Below, piece after piece: positions 40,288 through 48,102 of a stretch of 64,000 bases of DNA; position 1 is the stretch's first letter, and every line of letters starts with the position of its first letter. Source of the stretch: Polynucleobacter sp. MWH-Berg-3C6. GTDB taxonomy: Bacteria; Pseudomonadota; Gammaproteobacteria; Burkholderiales; Burkholderiaceae. The stretch is taken from the NCBI RefSeq assembly GCF_018881855.1, contig NZ_JACVPN010000001.1, positions 806,001 to 870,000 of the forward strand, read 5' to 3'. A model generated the notes under the pieces. The model was not told where the DNA came from. It saw nothing but the letters and a program-made list of their open reading frames with translations, and ran no database searches. The position numbers and the translations under genes are program-made.

Positions 40288-40360
40288 AGCGGCTTTAGCC
40301 TGGGTTGAAGCTCGTAAAGCCTACGCCAGTCTCTATATTAATCACCGCCTAGGTTCATGA
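40259..40360 (+). CDS. Very small basic protein of the AWxxAxxxY...HxLGS family (33 aa, member 1)
   Basis: A GTG-started ORF of 33 codons behind a G-run (40243-40249), overlapping the previous gene in another frame. The product has a basic N-terminus, an AWVEARKAYASLYINH helix and ends LGS. The same pattern, AW..A...Y...Y..H.LGS with an identical terminus, is found in the 30-residue ORF at 60512-60604. The recurrence supports coding status. Confidence 0.58.
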   Translation: MKKLKRLFIKAALAWVEARKAYASLYINHRLGS

Positions 40361-40382
40361 GCTTAATTTAGGAAAATACCAA

Positions 40383-40577
40383 ATGAAGTTAACCGTCTTT
40401 CGTTACAAAGTCTGGGATCATCAAGATGATGATCATGTCCATGTTGCGCCTTACTATGCCATTCGAGAATATATCGAGCACCTAGAAGGCGCAACAGTGA
40501 TTGAAGATGATTCGCTAGAAGTTGATGAGTCTGATTTAGATACTCATGGGCGGATCGCTGTAAGGGATGAGGGATAG
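40383..40577 (+). CDS. Small acidic protein (64 aa)
   Basis: Not recognised. ATG at 40383 behind TTAGGAAA. The product has VWDHQDDDHVHVAPYYAIRE with several His/Asp residues that could hold metal, then an acidic stretch EDDSLEVDESDLD. It is the last of a tight set of three plus-strand small genes. Confidence 0.62.
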   Translation: MKLTVFRYKVWDHQDDDHVHVAPYYAIREYIEHLEGATVIEDDSLEVDESDLDTHGRIAVRDEG

Positions 40578-40621
40578 TTTGTATTGCAGTTGTAAGGATC
40601 AGCACATGTCCTTACAACTTT

Positions 40622-41008
40622 TTATATCTGACTGGCATCTTTATAAATCTGCTGATGCCCTTTATCCATTAGCTGAAAGAAGCTGTCCATAAATTGATGA
40701 TGTTGCTCAGCCATAGCGTTATAAATGGTTAGATTCGTTTGTCCAAACGCTTGACAGGCAATAGTCATAGCGGCCATGAATTCATTAGGCTTACTATGAT
40801 CAACCGCTTCAACTACTCTGTCAGTAACCCGCTCATTGGCCACTTGCATTAACTCAATTAATTCTTCGTGTAATTTTTTATGATTTTCGAAAGAATTGCT
40901 CGTCACAGCCCAAATAGGCATCATCAAACTATAAAATCCCTCCATAGTTTTCATGGGGTTCATTTGCCCTGATGTCTGTCCTGATCCACCAAAATGGTTT
41001 AAGGTCAT
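40622..41008 (-). CDS. Phasin-like protein
   Basis: The 128 residues are amphipathic and helical, with ANERVTDRVVEAVDHSKPNE and AMAEQHHQFMDSFFQLMDKG, like polyhydroxyalkanoate granule-coat proteins. Its start overlaps the end of the PHA depolymerase gene by 4 bases, which is the main support for the role. The Phasin_2 fold is not certain from sequence alone. Confidence 0.66.
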   Translation of the reverse strand: MTLNHFGGSGQTSGQMNPMKTMEGFYSLMMPIWAVTSNSFENHKKLHEELIELMQVANERVTDRVVEAVDHSKPNEFMAAMTIACQAFGQTNLTIYNAMAEQHHQFMDSFFQLMDKGHQQIYKDASQI

Positions 41009-42288
41009 GATTGGTCTCCTGTTGTAGTTACTTGGGAAGGTAGAACTGTTACTTCATGGTGCTGATCAGCATCTTGAATAAATTGGGTAATCATTGGAGC
41101 AATCGTGCGACGAAATACTGCGCCATTAAAGGTTCCGTAATGCCCTACTCCTTGAATCAACTCGTAGCGTTTGTGTTTTTCAGGTAGGTTTGGCGTGATA
41201 TCAAATGCCGCTCTCGTTTGACCAACACTACAAATATCATCCTCTTCACCTTCTATGACCATCAAATAGCTTTTGCGAATATGTTTAGTATCTACCTGAT
41301 GCCAACGGCTCATCATCTTTCCTTGAGATAAGGAATGTTCTTGAAAGACTTCTTTGATGGTTTGAAGATAAAACTCTTCAGTCAAATCCATCACTGAGAG
41401 GTATTCATCATAAAAAGCTTTGCGACGATGAGCCTCTTCTTCATTTCCCCGAACCAATGCCTCATGCATGGCATCAATTGAGATGGCATGACGATCAGAA
41501 TTCATGGCCATAAAACTGTTTAGCTGTAAAAAACCTGGATAAACCCTTCTGCCCATGCCTAAAAATGGTGGTGGCACAGGTTGAATCAAATTTTTCTCAA
41601 ACCACTCTAGATCGTGAGATTTTGCAAACTCATTAACCTTGGTTGGATTCACTCGAGTATCAATCGGTCCAGCGATCAGCGTTAATGAGCATGGCTGACA
41701 GCGATCACCCCAATCTGACATGATGGCAGTGGTTGCAAGAGCGGCAACGGTAGGCTGACACACAGCCAACACATGAGTCTTAGGGCCTAAGAAATGCAAG
41801 AAATCAATTAAGTAGTCTATAAAATCATTGAGATTAAAGCGATCTTGATTGGTGGGAATGTTCTTGCAATCGAGCCAATCAGTAATATAAACATCATGCT
41901 CCGGTAGCATTGCCTCAACGGTACCTCGCAAAAGGGTGGCAAAGTGCCCCGAATAGGGAGCAACAATGAGTAGTTTTGGTTGATGTAATTTTGTGGCTAC
42001 TTTTTTGAAATGCACTAATTGGCAATACGTTCGCTTGAGAACTATTTCATCTTCAATCTCAACTGCCCCTCCATTAACCTCAATCTCATGAATACCCCAC
42101 TCCGGCTTGAGATGTGCGCCTGACAATTGTTCTATGACATCTAGCCAAGCAAGATTAGATTTATGGAGTTCAGTATTAATAAATGGGTTGGCCGCACTAT
42201 TTAAAGTAGCCCGCACAATCCTAAGAGATTGACGCATTGGTCGAATACTAGAAGCAATTGTGTTTTGCAAAAGGTATAGCATGCCCAT
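41005..42288 (-). CDS. phaZ: Intracellular polyhydroxyalkanoate depolymerase
   Basis: Breaks down storage polyester granules. The 427-residue protein has the PhaZ alpha/beta hydrolase signatures YITDWLDCKNIPT, HVLAVCQPTVAALA with the nucleophile Cys177, and the late GVGHYGTFNG containing the catalytic His. Cys in place of Ser is normal for this family. It is in one message with the phasin-like gene. Its upstream region carries a possible PHO box. Confidence 0.92.
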   Translation of the reverse strand: MGMLYLLQNTIASSIRPMRQSLRIVRATLNSAANPFINTELHKSNLAWLDVIEQLSGAHLKPEWGIHEIEVNGGAVEIEDEIVLKRTYCQLVHFKKVATKLHQPKLLIVAPYSGHFATLLRGTVEAMLPEHDVYITDWLDCKNIPTNQDRFNLNDFIDYLIDFLHFLGPKTHVLAVCQPTVAALATTAIMSDWGDRCQPCSLTLIAGPIDTRVNPTKVNEFAKSHDLEWFEKNLIQPVPPPFLGMGRRVYPGFLQLNSFMAMNSDRHAISIDAMHEALVRGNEEEAHRRKAFYDEYLSVMDLTEEFYLQTIKEVFQEHSLSQGKMMSRWHQVDTKHIRKSYLMVIEGEEDDICSVGQTRAAFDITPNLPEKHKRYELIQGVGHYGTFNGAVFRRTIAPMITQFIQDADQHHEVTVLPSQVTTTGDQS

Positions 42289-42329
42289 CCCTTAACCAAG
42301 AGTTTGAACCCTTATAGTTATCCTAAGAT

Positions 42330-42347
42330 ATGACAACTTGATTACAA
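42330..42347 (-). promoter_or_regulatory. Candidate PHO box upstream of phaZ
   Basis: On the minus strand TTGTAAT (42341-42347) and TTGTCAT (42330-42336) are 4 bases apart, 11-bp period, 42 bases before the phaZ ATG. They match the CTGTCAT consensus at 5 and 6 of 7 positions. No good -10 follows at the standard distance. Confidence 0.38.
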
Positions 42348-42452
42348 ATTGTTTGATGTCGTTTAAAAACCATTTAAAAATTACCCCGCAATAAAAGACT
42401 CTAAATCTGTTGCTTTTATTTGTATGATTAATAAACAAATTACAAGGAAAAT

Positions 42453-44066
42453 ATGACCCGTTACTTTATTTGGCAATTATCCGTAGTGCTCAGCATCTAT
42501 TCTGGCTACTTACTTATTCTAGATAATTCCATAGCTAAAATTTGGTTTGCATTTTTTGTCTTTACAACTTTAGGTCTAGTTGGCGTAATGGACCAGATAC
42601 AAAAAAAGCATGCGATTTTACGTAATTATCCAGTCATTGGTCACTTACGATTTTGGCTTGAATTTATTCGCCCTGAAGTGCGCCAGTACTTTTTGGAGTC
42701 GGATAGCGAAAAATTACCGTTTTCACGAAATCAACGCGCTTTGGTATATCAGCGCTCAAAGAATTTATCAGATCAGCGCCCTTTCGGAACAATTGAAAAT
42801 GTCTATTCGAATGGGCATGAGTGGCTAAGCTACTCTAATGCTCCATCGCAAATAGCAATTAATCCTAATAGCTTGCGAGTGAATATTGGAAATCAAAATT
42901 GCGCACAACCTTACTCAATTTCTATTTTTAATATTTCAGCGATGAGTTTTGGGTCTTTGTCGGCCAATGCAATTCTTGCATTAAATAAAGGTGCAAAACT
43001 AGGTGGCTTTGCTCAAGATACCGGCGAGGGATCGGTATCTAAATATCATAAAGTACATGACGGCGATCTCATATGGGAGATCGGCTCTGGTTACTTTGGC
43101 TGTCGATTTGATGATGGGCGGTTTGACCTAGAGAAGTTCGTTCAAGTTGCCGCTGACCCACAAATTAAAATGGTTGAGATTAAATTATCTCAGGGCGCAA
43201 AACCAGGTCACGGTGGAATTTTGCCAGCAGCCAAGATTACCGCTGAAATTGCCCAAACCCGTGGAGTGCCTATGGGGGTTGATTGTATTTCGCCTAGTCG
43301 GCATACCGCTTTTAACAATCCCGTTGAAATGCTCGAATTTATTACTACCTTAAGGGAAAAATCAAGTGGCAAGCCAGTTGGCATCAAGTTGTGCGTTGGA
43401 AAACCAGATGATTGGTTTGCTATTCTAAAGGCGATGATTGAAACAAGATTAGCTCCAGACTTTATTGTTGTTGACGGTAGCGAAGGAGGAACTGGAGCAG
43501 CTCCTGTTGAATTTATTGACCATATTGGGATGCCAATGCGGGATAGCCTGCGCTTGATTCACACTACATTGATTGCAGCAAATCTTCGAGATAGAGTGAA
43601 GATTGGCGCTGCAGGAAAAATCATTTCTGCATTTGACATTGTCAGGGTATGCTCAATAGGTGCTGATTGGTGCAATTCTGCAAGGGGTTTTATGTTTGCT
43701 ATTGGGTGTATTCAATCTAGAACTTGTAATACGGATAAGTGTCCTACCGGAGTAGCAACCCAAAATCAGTTAAGGCAAAGAGCTCTAGACCCAGAAGATA
43801 AAGGTGATCGTGTTTATCATTACCATCAAAATACGCTTCACGCACTTTCAGAAATTCTAATGGCTGCAGGTTTGAACCATACCTCAGAGCTAAATCCAGA
43901 ATTCATTATGAAGCGAGATGAAAATAGCATAGTGCAGCCATTTTCAAAGAATCTCATGCACATGGAAGCTGGCTCACTACTAGATCAATCTCCAGAAATG
44001 GCATTTAGTGGTGATCAATGTTACTTGGCAAGCGCCTGGATAAAGGCTAATCCGAGATTTTGGTAG
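42453..44066 (+). CDS. FMN-binding glutamate synthase-like protein
   Basis: The 537 residues have two N-terminal hydrophobic helices (about 5-45) and then the central FMN domain of glutamate synthase: SAMSFGSLSANAILALNKGA, VEIKLSQGAKPGHGGILPA, VDGSEGGTGAAPVEF and the CNSARGFMFAIGCIQSRTCN cluster with CPTGVATQ, where the 3Fe-4S cysteines lie. It lacks the amidotransferase domain, so it is not a classical GltB. Family members with this membrane anchor are widespread and of unclear physiology. AAGGAAAAT precedes the ATG. Confidence 0.88.
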   Translation: MTRYFIWQLSVVLSIYSGYLLILDNSIAKIWFAFFVFTTLGLVGVMDQIQKKHAILRNYPVIGHLRFWLEFIRPEVRQYFLESDSEKLPFSRNQRALVYQRSKNLSDQRPFGTIENVYSNGHEWLSYSNAPSQIAINPNSLRVNIGNQNCAQPYSISIFNISAMSFGSLSANAILALNKGAKLGGFAQDTGEGSVSKYHKVHDGDLIWEIGSGYFGCRFDDGRFDLEKFVQVAADPQIKMVEIKLSQGAKPGHGGILPAAKITAEIAQTRGVPMGVDCISPSRHTAFNNPVEMLEFITTLREKSSGKPVGIKLCVGKPDDWFAILKAMIETRLAPDFIVVDGSEGGTGAAPVEFIDHIGMPMRDSLRLIHTTLIAANLRDRVKIGAAGKIISAFDIVRVCSIGADWCNSARGFMFAIGCIQSRTCNTDKCPTGVATQNQLRQRALDPEDKGDRVYHYHQNTLHALSEILMAAGLNHTSELNPEFIMKRDENSIVQPFSKNLMHMEAGSLLDQSPEMAFSGDQCYLASAWIKANPRFW

Positions 44067-44140
44067 AAATTACAGCTTAAAATTATGCGCTGCACTGACA
44101 TAGGGTATTTCTGAGTGCAATCTGCGTAGATCCCAAAAAG

Positions 44141-44183
44141 TGGCCTGCCCAGCACGATTCGAACGTGCGACCTGGGCCTTAGA
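44141..44183 (-). repeat. Displaced 3' part of tRNA-Arg (possible att remnant)
   Basis: Bases 44141-44173 are identical to 45306-45338, the 3' end of the tRNA-Arg(TCT) gene with T arm and CCA, and the match goes on to 44183 with two mismatches. Only the 3' 43 bases are present, in the same orientation as the intact gene 1.1 kb away. Such direct repeats arise when an element integrates into the 3' end of a tRNA gene. Confidence 0.8.
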
Positions 44184-44290
44184 GGCTGATTGCAACTACT
44201 GACATTCGCAGGCGGCTGGATGGTCCGATGGCAAAGATGTCGGGTAAACCGACAAAATAGTATCGGAGCTTAATGCTTTCAAAGTCTCAT

Positions 44291-44574
44291 TTTATGAAGC
44301 ATTGAGCTTTAATGCCCGAATAGACTGTATGAGCTTACTAAACTGGGCCTTGTCTTGTGTATCTATCGGTTTAGCATCATTCGTTTGTGAATTAAGCAAA
44401 TATTCAGCATCTTCTAGCTCGCGAATAAAGTCAATCGCAGCTTGGGCCTTTTGCTTTTCAGTACCTGGCACTAACTTAGAGGGTCAGATCACCATCAAGC
44501 AGTTTGATGGATTCTTGATCAAGAGTCTTGGCAGCAAATAAAAACTTTAAATCAAGCATCTTCTGTTTATTCAT
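44291..44574 (-). pseudogene. Frameshifted small gene of unknown function
   Basis: On the minus strand an ATG at 44574 opens MNKQKMLDLKFLFAAKTLDQ and runs 32 codons to a TAA. A +1 shift at that point continues about 60 codons (KLVPGTEKQKAQAAIDFIRE, then LEDAEYLLN) to a stop at 44291. Both parts have ordinary coding character, so I read them as one gene broken by a single-base change. It lies inside the tRNA-Arg bracketed insert. Confidence 0.55.
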
Positions 44575-44600
44575 GCGGTGGAATCACCGAAACTTTCGCT

Positions 44601-44840
44601 GTGAATATCGATAACCAAAATACTCCTTTTTGGTTTTGGATTGATGGGCAATGGGTTAAGCAATTCGGCTGGGTGACATACAACAAAGGCCAGCCCACTA
44701 TTTCATATAGCAAGGCTAATACATCCTTTTCCCCAAGGGAGATGAAGGTTACTTGGTATAACCCTGCTTATGATGTAAAGCCTCAGTATTGGAACTGTAA
44801 AAAGTTGGGGACGGTAAAGACTTATAAGGCTAAAAGTTAA
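44601..44840 (+). CDS. Hypothetical protein inside the tRNA-Arg insert
   Basis: Not recognised. About 79 residues from a GTG at 44601, aromatic-rich (NTPFWFWIDGQWVKQFGW and SYSKANTSFSPREMKVTWYN). There is no clear ribosome-binding site, and the open frame continues upstream with SCGGITETF, so the gene may be truncated at its 5' end. It is convergent with the lipoprotein gene, touching it. Confidence 0.4.
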   Translation: MNIDNQNTPFWFWIDGQWVKQFGWVTYNKGQPTISYSKANTSFSPREMKVTWYNPAYDVKPQYWNCKKLGTVKTYKAKS

Positions 44841-45116
44841 TCACTTGCACTCGATAACTAAACCATTTTGAGGCGCCATCATGAATGTTCCTTGATTCAT
44901 GAATCCTACAGTGCCAGATGAACGGTCAACGATGTTATATCCACTAGGGCATACTTCGCCTGCCTTCTGATAGCAAGCATCCAAAGTTCTACCCATTCCG
45001 CTACAACGCATTGAATATCCCTGCTTACCGCTTGGCCCCTTAAATGGAGTTGGGTCTATAGACATACAACCAGCAAGCCCAAGGGCTATTAAGACTGTAG
45101 TTAGAAGTGATTTCAT
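44841..45116 (-). CDS. Small lipoprotein
   Basis: The 91 residues begin MKSLLTTVLIALGLAGCMSI, a textbook lipoprotein signal with lipobox LAGC. Four more cysteines follow (MRCSG, DACYQ, EVCPSG, ECK). AGGGGAA precedes the ATG at 45116, which I prefer over an upstream start. A conserved C-terminal NGLVIECK end is typical of small cargo lipoproteins found in islands. Function unknown. Confidence 0.68.
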   Translation of the reverse strand: MKSLLTTVLIALGLAGCMSIDPTPFKGPSGKQGYSMRCSGMGRTLDACYQKAGEVCPSGYNIVDRSSGTVGFMNQGTFMMAPQNGLVIECK

Positions 45117-45211
45117 ATTTATTCCCCTATTTGCTTGTTTTCTATTAAAACAGATAAGCAAAAAAAGCTTGAGGAATCTAGAGTATTCCTAGCCACACCT
45201 TGTAATAATTT

Positions 45212-45230
45212 TGGTCCCCTAATGGTCCCC
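45212..45230 (+). repeat. Tandem TGGTCCCC repeat near tRNA-Arg
   Basis: TGGTCCCC occurs at 45212-45219 and again at 45223-45230, an 11-bp period. Direct repeats of this kind flank the attachment core of some tRNA-targeting integrases as arm-type sites. It lies 76 bases beyond the 3' end of the tRNA gene, inside the supposed insert. Confidence 0.5.
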
Positions 45231-45305
45231 CAAATAGGGTATAAATGCTCTTAGGTACGAGTACCGAGTATTAGAGAGCTGTTTAAAGCATTTATTTAAG
45301 AAATT

Positions 45306-45382
<77 letters not shown>

Positions 45383-45418
45383 TTATATGCTGGGTATTTC
45401 TAGAACAATAAGGGAAAG

Positions 45419-45495
45419 TGGTCGGAGTACAAGGATTCGAACCTTGGACCCCCTGCTCCCAAAGCAGGTGCGCTACCAGGCTGCGCTACACTCCG
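45419..45495 (-). tRNA. tRNA-Pro (TGG)
   Basis: A 77-base cloverleaf with encoded CCA on the minus strand. The acceptor CGGAGTG pairs with TACTCCG. The anticodon stem CCTGC/GCAGG encloses TTTGGGA, giving TGG. It is first of a two-tRNA unit with tRNA-Arg, 36 bases apart. Confidence 0.97.
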
Positions 45496-45506
45496 ACGGA
45501 AACGAT

Positions 45507-45536
45507 ATTCTACACTGACAGGGCTCTTTCGGGCAA
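45507..45536 (-). promoter_or_regulatory. Likely promoter of the tRNA-Pro/Arg unit
   Basis: On the minus strand TTGCCC (45531-45536) and TAGAAT (45507-45512) are 18 bases apart, and the -10 ends 11 bases before the tRNA-Pro 5' end. Confidence 0.6.
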
Positions 45537-45555
45537 ATCCTGTAAGATTCGGTGC

Positions 45556-45924
45556 ATGGTTGCCTATTTTTCCAGCAAATATCTAAAGCGTTTTCAAGCT
45601 ACTCTTACAGTATCTTTGCTCCTTTTTTGCCTTTTAGGTACCCACTGGATTGGCTTTAACCATAGCGTTTCTCATGCTGGTTTACATAGCCAGAGTGTTG
45701 AAAAGTGCTCTGCTGATGATGCTGCTGCTGGCATTACCCATAGCTCGGATGCCTGCCATTTATTTGATGCGCTGACATTAGCTGGATTTGTACCGGTTGG
45801 CGGAACTGATGTAGTTCGCCATCCCGATCCTATCTCTGCGATGGTTATTTCGGTAGATTCAATTCTTGCTGAATCCTCTGCCACTGCATACCAATCGCGC
45901 GCTCCCCCTACTTTCATTCTGTAA
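45556..45924 (+). CDS. Small membrane-anchored His/Cys protein near TonB receptor
   Basis: The 122 residues start at ATG 45556 (MVAYFSSKYLKRF); a longer reading frame would run through the tRNA-Pro gene and is rejected. One hydrophobic helix (TVSLLLFCLLGTHWIGF) is followed by HSVSHAGLHSQ and a CHLFDALTLAGF segment. Proteins with this H..SHAG..C..FDALTLA layout commonly sit beside ZnuD- or copper-type TonB receptors (DUF2946-like). The spaced His and Cys suggest periplasmic metal binding (inference). Confidence 0.68.
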   Translation: MVAYFSSKYLKRFQATLTVSLLLFCLLGTHWIGFNHSVSHAGLHSQSVEKCSADDAAAGITHSSDACHLFDALTLAGFVPVGGTDVVRHPDPISAMVISVDSILAESSATAYQSRAPPTFIL

Positions 45925-45937
45925 TCGCAATAGCGGT

Positions 45938-45985
45938 CTGGGCCTTACCCAGGCTTTCGATTAGAGCAACATCTCATCGATGTTG
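45938..45985 (+). promoter_or_regulatory. Two inverted repeats before the TonB receptor gene
   Basis: CTGGG/CCCAG (45938-45952) and CAACATC/GATGTTG (45967-45985) form two hairpins between the small gene and the receptor. The second stem ends 3 bases before the GGAG site of the receptor gene, so it could affect translation or bind a regulator. Confidence 0.4.
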
Positions 45986-46005
45986 TATGGAGTGAGAAAT
46001 TATCA

Positions 46006-48102
46006 ATGAATCACAAACATTCTTTGTTTGTTTACAAAACAATTTTGTCTGTTTCCATTTATGGATTGCTATTTAGCTCAGCAAAAGCACAGACATCCAA
46101 TCTAGAAATTACCGCTACTGGATCACAAGAGGCCGCCCAAAGCATCTTGACTCCAACGAAGGTCTTGCAAGGCGATGAGTTGCTCAATAAATTGGGGACA
46201 ACACTTGGGGCAACACTTGCAAATGAATTAGGCGTTTCTGCTACAGGCTATGGCGCTGGCTCTTCTCGTCCGGTAATACGCGGCCTAGAGGGTTCTCGAG
46301 TGCAGATTTTGCAAAATGGCCTGTCTGTTGGAGATGTATCCAACATCTCTCAAGATCATGCTGTTGGCAACAATATGCAAAACACCCACCAAGTCGAGAT
46401 TTTGCGAGGTGCTGCCGCCCTTCTCTACGGCTCAGGCTCAAGCGGTGGCTTGGTGAATGTGGTGAATGATCGCATCCTAACCAATCTTCCTGATAGAGCA
46501 ACGGGTGCGATTAATACGAGTTATGAAACTGTAAATAATGGTCGTGCTGGATCACTTGAGGTCGATGGCGCAATCGGATCGGTAGCCGTTCACGTCGATA
46601 CCGCAATTAATAATGCCAATAATTACCGTATACCTGGCAGCTCGACACAATCACAAGGCGAGCCCATCGGAGGCTGGACAGTCCCGCCAGAAGGCAATGG
46701 CGGCAATAACTACACAGGCAAGCTACCCAATACCTTTAGCAATCAAAACAATTTAGGCGTTGGTGTTTCTTATATTGGACAGAATGGTTACACCGGTGTA
46801 TCGATTGAACGCTTAAACAACAACTATGGCATTCCGACACCTGAAGGTGGCTCAATCAATCAGTCGCAGAACCGTTACGACTTTCAGCATCAAACGCGTG
46901 ATCCTTTTGCTGGCTTCTCATCATTCAAATTTAGTGCTGCCAATAGCAACTACAGCCATACTGAATTTACCAATGCTGGTGAAGCAGCAGCACTTTGGAA
47001 GAATATTGCCAATGAAGCGCGCTTTGAATTGGCTCATAACCCTCTTCTAGGCTGGAGAGGTACCTTTGGCGCACAGGTAACCGCCTCCTCTCTCAATGCA
47101 ACAGAAGTTGGCACCGGAAGCTATGCGATCGTGCCACCTACTAAGACCAATTCCAATGCTCTATTCTGGATTGAGGAAGGCAAATGGAATTCGCTTCAAG
47201 GCAACTTGGGTCTGCGCTATAACAGCGTTGCTCAAAATCCCAATACATCAACGACTTTAGAGGCGCAGGATACGGCTCAAGGGACCCCTACTCCAGGCAT
47301 CACCTTGCAAAATCGGAACTTTAATTTGATGTCTTATTCTGCGGGTGGATTGTGGAACTTTATTCAAGGCCATGGTGCTGGTGTAGCGTATACGGTTTCA
47401 CAACGTGCTCCTAGTGCGCAAGAGCTGTATTCCTACGGCGCTCATGAATCTACGGCAACCTTTGATATTGGTAACCCTAATCTCAGTAAAGAAACCTCTC
47501 ATAACTTAGAGTTCAATTTACAAAGAAATATTGGTTTGCTTCGCGGTAAGGCTAGCGTCTATGCCAATCGATTTAATAATTACATCTATGGCTATTACAC
47601 CGGTAATTCCATCAGTAATGGCGGTCAAGAAGGCGATGGCTTTAGCGTTGTCACCTCCCAGCAAGCAGCCGCAACCATTAAAGGTATTGAGGGAGAATTA
47701 ACCTATAACTGGCGTGAGCAAGGCCTTGGAGGAAGAGTTTTTGGTGATGCCTCACAAGGAAGCTTTGATGCAGGCGGTAATTTACCCTTGCAACCGGCAC
47801 CAAGGCTGGGCGCTGAGATAGCGCATCAACGCAATGGCTGGCTCACTAGTGCCACCTACGTCTATAGCTACCAGCAAAATCGCTTAGCAAGTTGGGAACA
47901 GGGTCCAGCGCCAAGCTACAACCTATTAAATGCTGGCATTTCGTATACAGAAAAAATTCAACAGGTGAATTGGACTGTTTATCTGAATATGAAGAACTTA
48001 CTCAACGAGCAGATTCGGTATGCAACCACTCCAATGGCGGTCAGACTGTATGCACCGCAACCAGGAAGAAGTTTCATGCTTGGGATACGGGGTACGTTTT
48101 AA
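46006..48102 (+). CDS. TonB-dependent outer-membrane receptor, ZnuD-like
   Basis: A 698-residue ligand-gated beta barrel. The signal peptide ends SSAKAQ. The plug domain has LGATLANELGVSATGYGAGS, SRPVIRGLEGSRVQILQNG, SQDHAVGNN and ILRGAAALLYGSGSSGGLVN, as in the zinc receptor ZnuD. The barrel ends in a C-terminal Phe (LGIRGTF), needed for assembly. The N-terminal DNISQDH motif and the small His-rich neighbour point to metal uptake, probably zinc, but the substrate is inferred. Confidence 0.86.
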   Translation: MNHKHSLFVYKTILSVSIYGLLFSSAKAQTSNLEITATGSQEAAQSILTPTKVLQGDELLNKLGTTLGATLANELGVSATGYGAGSSRPVIRGLEGSRVQILQNGLSVGDVSNISQDHAVGNNMQNTHQVEILRGAAALLYGSGSSGGLVNVVNDRILTNLPDRATGAINTSYETVNNGRAGSLEVDGAIGSVAVHVDTAINNANNYRIPGSSTQSQGEPIGGWTVPPEGNGGNNYTGKLPNTFSNQNNLGVGVSYIGQNGYTGVSIERLNNNYGIPTPEGGSINQSQNRYDFQHQTRDPFAGFSSFKFSAANSNYSHTEFTNAGEAAALWKNIANEARFELAHNPLLGWRGTFGAQVTASSLNATEVGTGSYAIVPPTKTNSNALFWIEEGKWNSLQGNLGLRYNSVAQNPNTSTTLEAQDTAQGTPTPGITLQNRNFNLMSYSAGGLWNFIQGHGAGVAYTVSQRAPSAQELYSYGAHESTATFDIGNPNLSKETSHNLEFNLQRNIGLLRGKASVYANRFNNYIYGYYTGNSISNGGQEGDGFSVVTSQQAAATIKGIEGELTYNWREQGLGGRVFGDASQGSFDAGGNLPLQPAPRLGAEIAHQRNGWLTSATYVYSYQQNRLASWEQGPAPSYNLLNAGISYTEKIQQVNWTVYLNMKNLLNEQIRYATTPMAVRLYAPQPGRSFMLGIRGTF

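Noticed and set aside
40363..40605. Minus-strand ORF of 80 codons
   Set aside because: Antisense to the small acidic gene at 40383, with His-rich shadow composition and no ribosome-binding site.
44302..44541. Plus-strand ORF of 79 codons
   Set aside because: It is the antisense of the better-supported minus-strand frameshifted gene (44291-44574), has no ribosome-binding site and a composition rich in Ser and Cys typical of a shadow frame.
45418..45555. Longer N-terminal reading of the gene at 45556
   Set aside because: It would run through the tRNA-Pro gene in the antisense direction. The residues before the ATG at 45556 are an artefact of the tRNA sequence.
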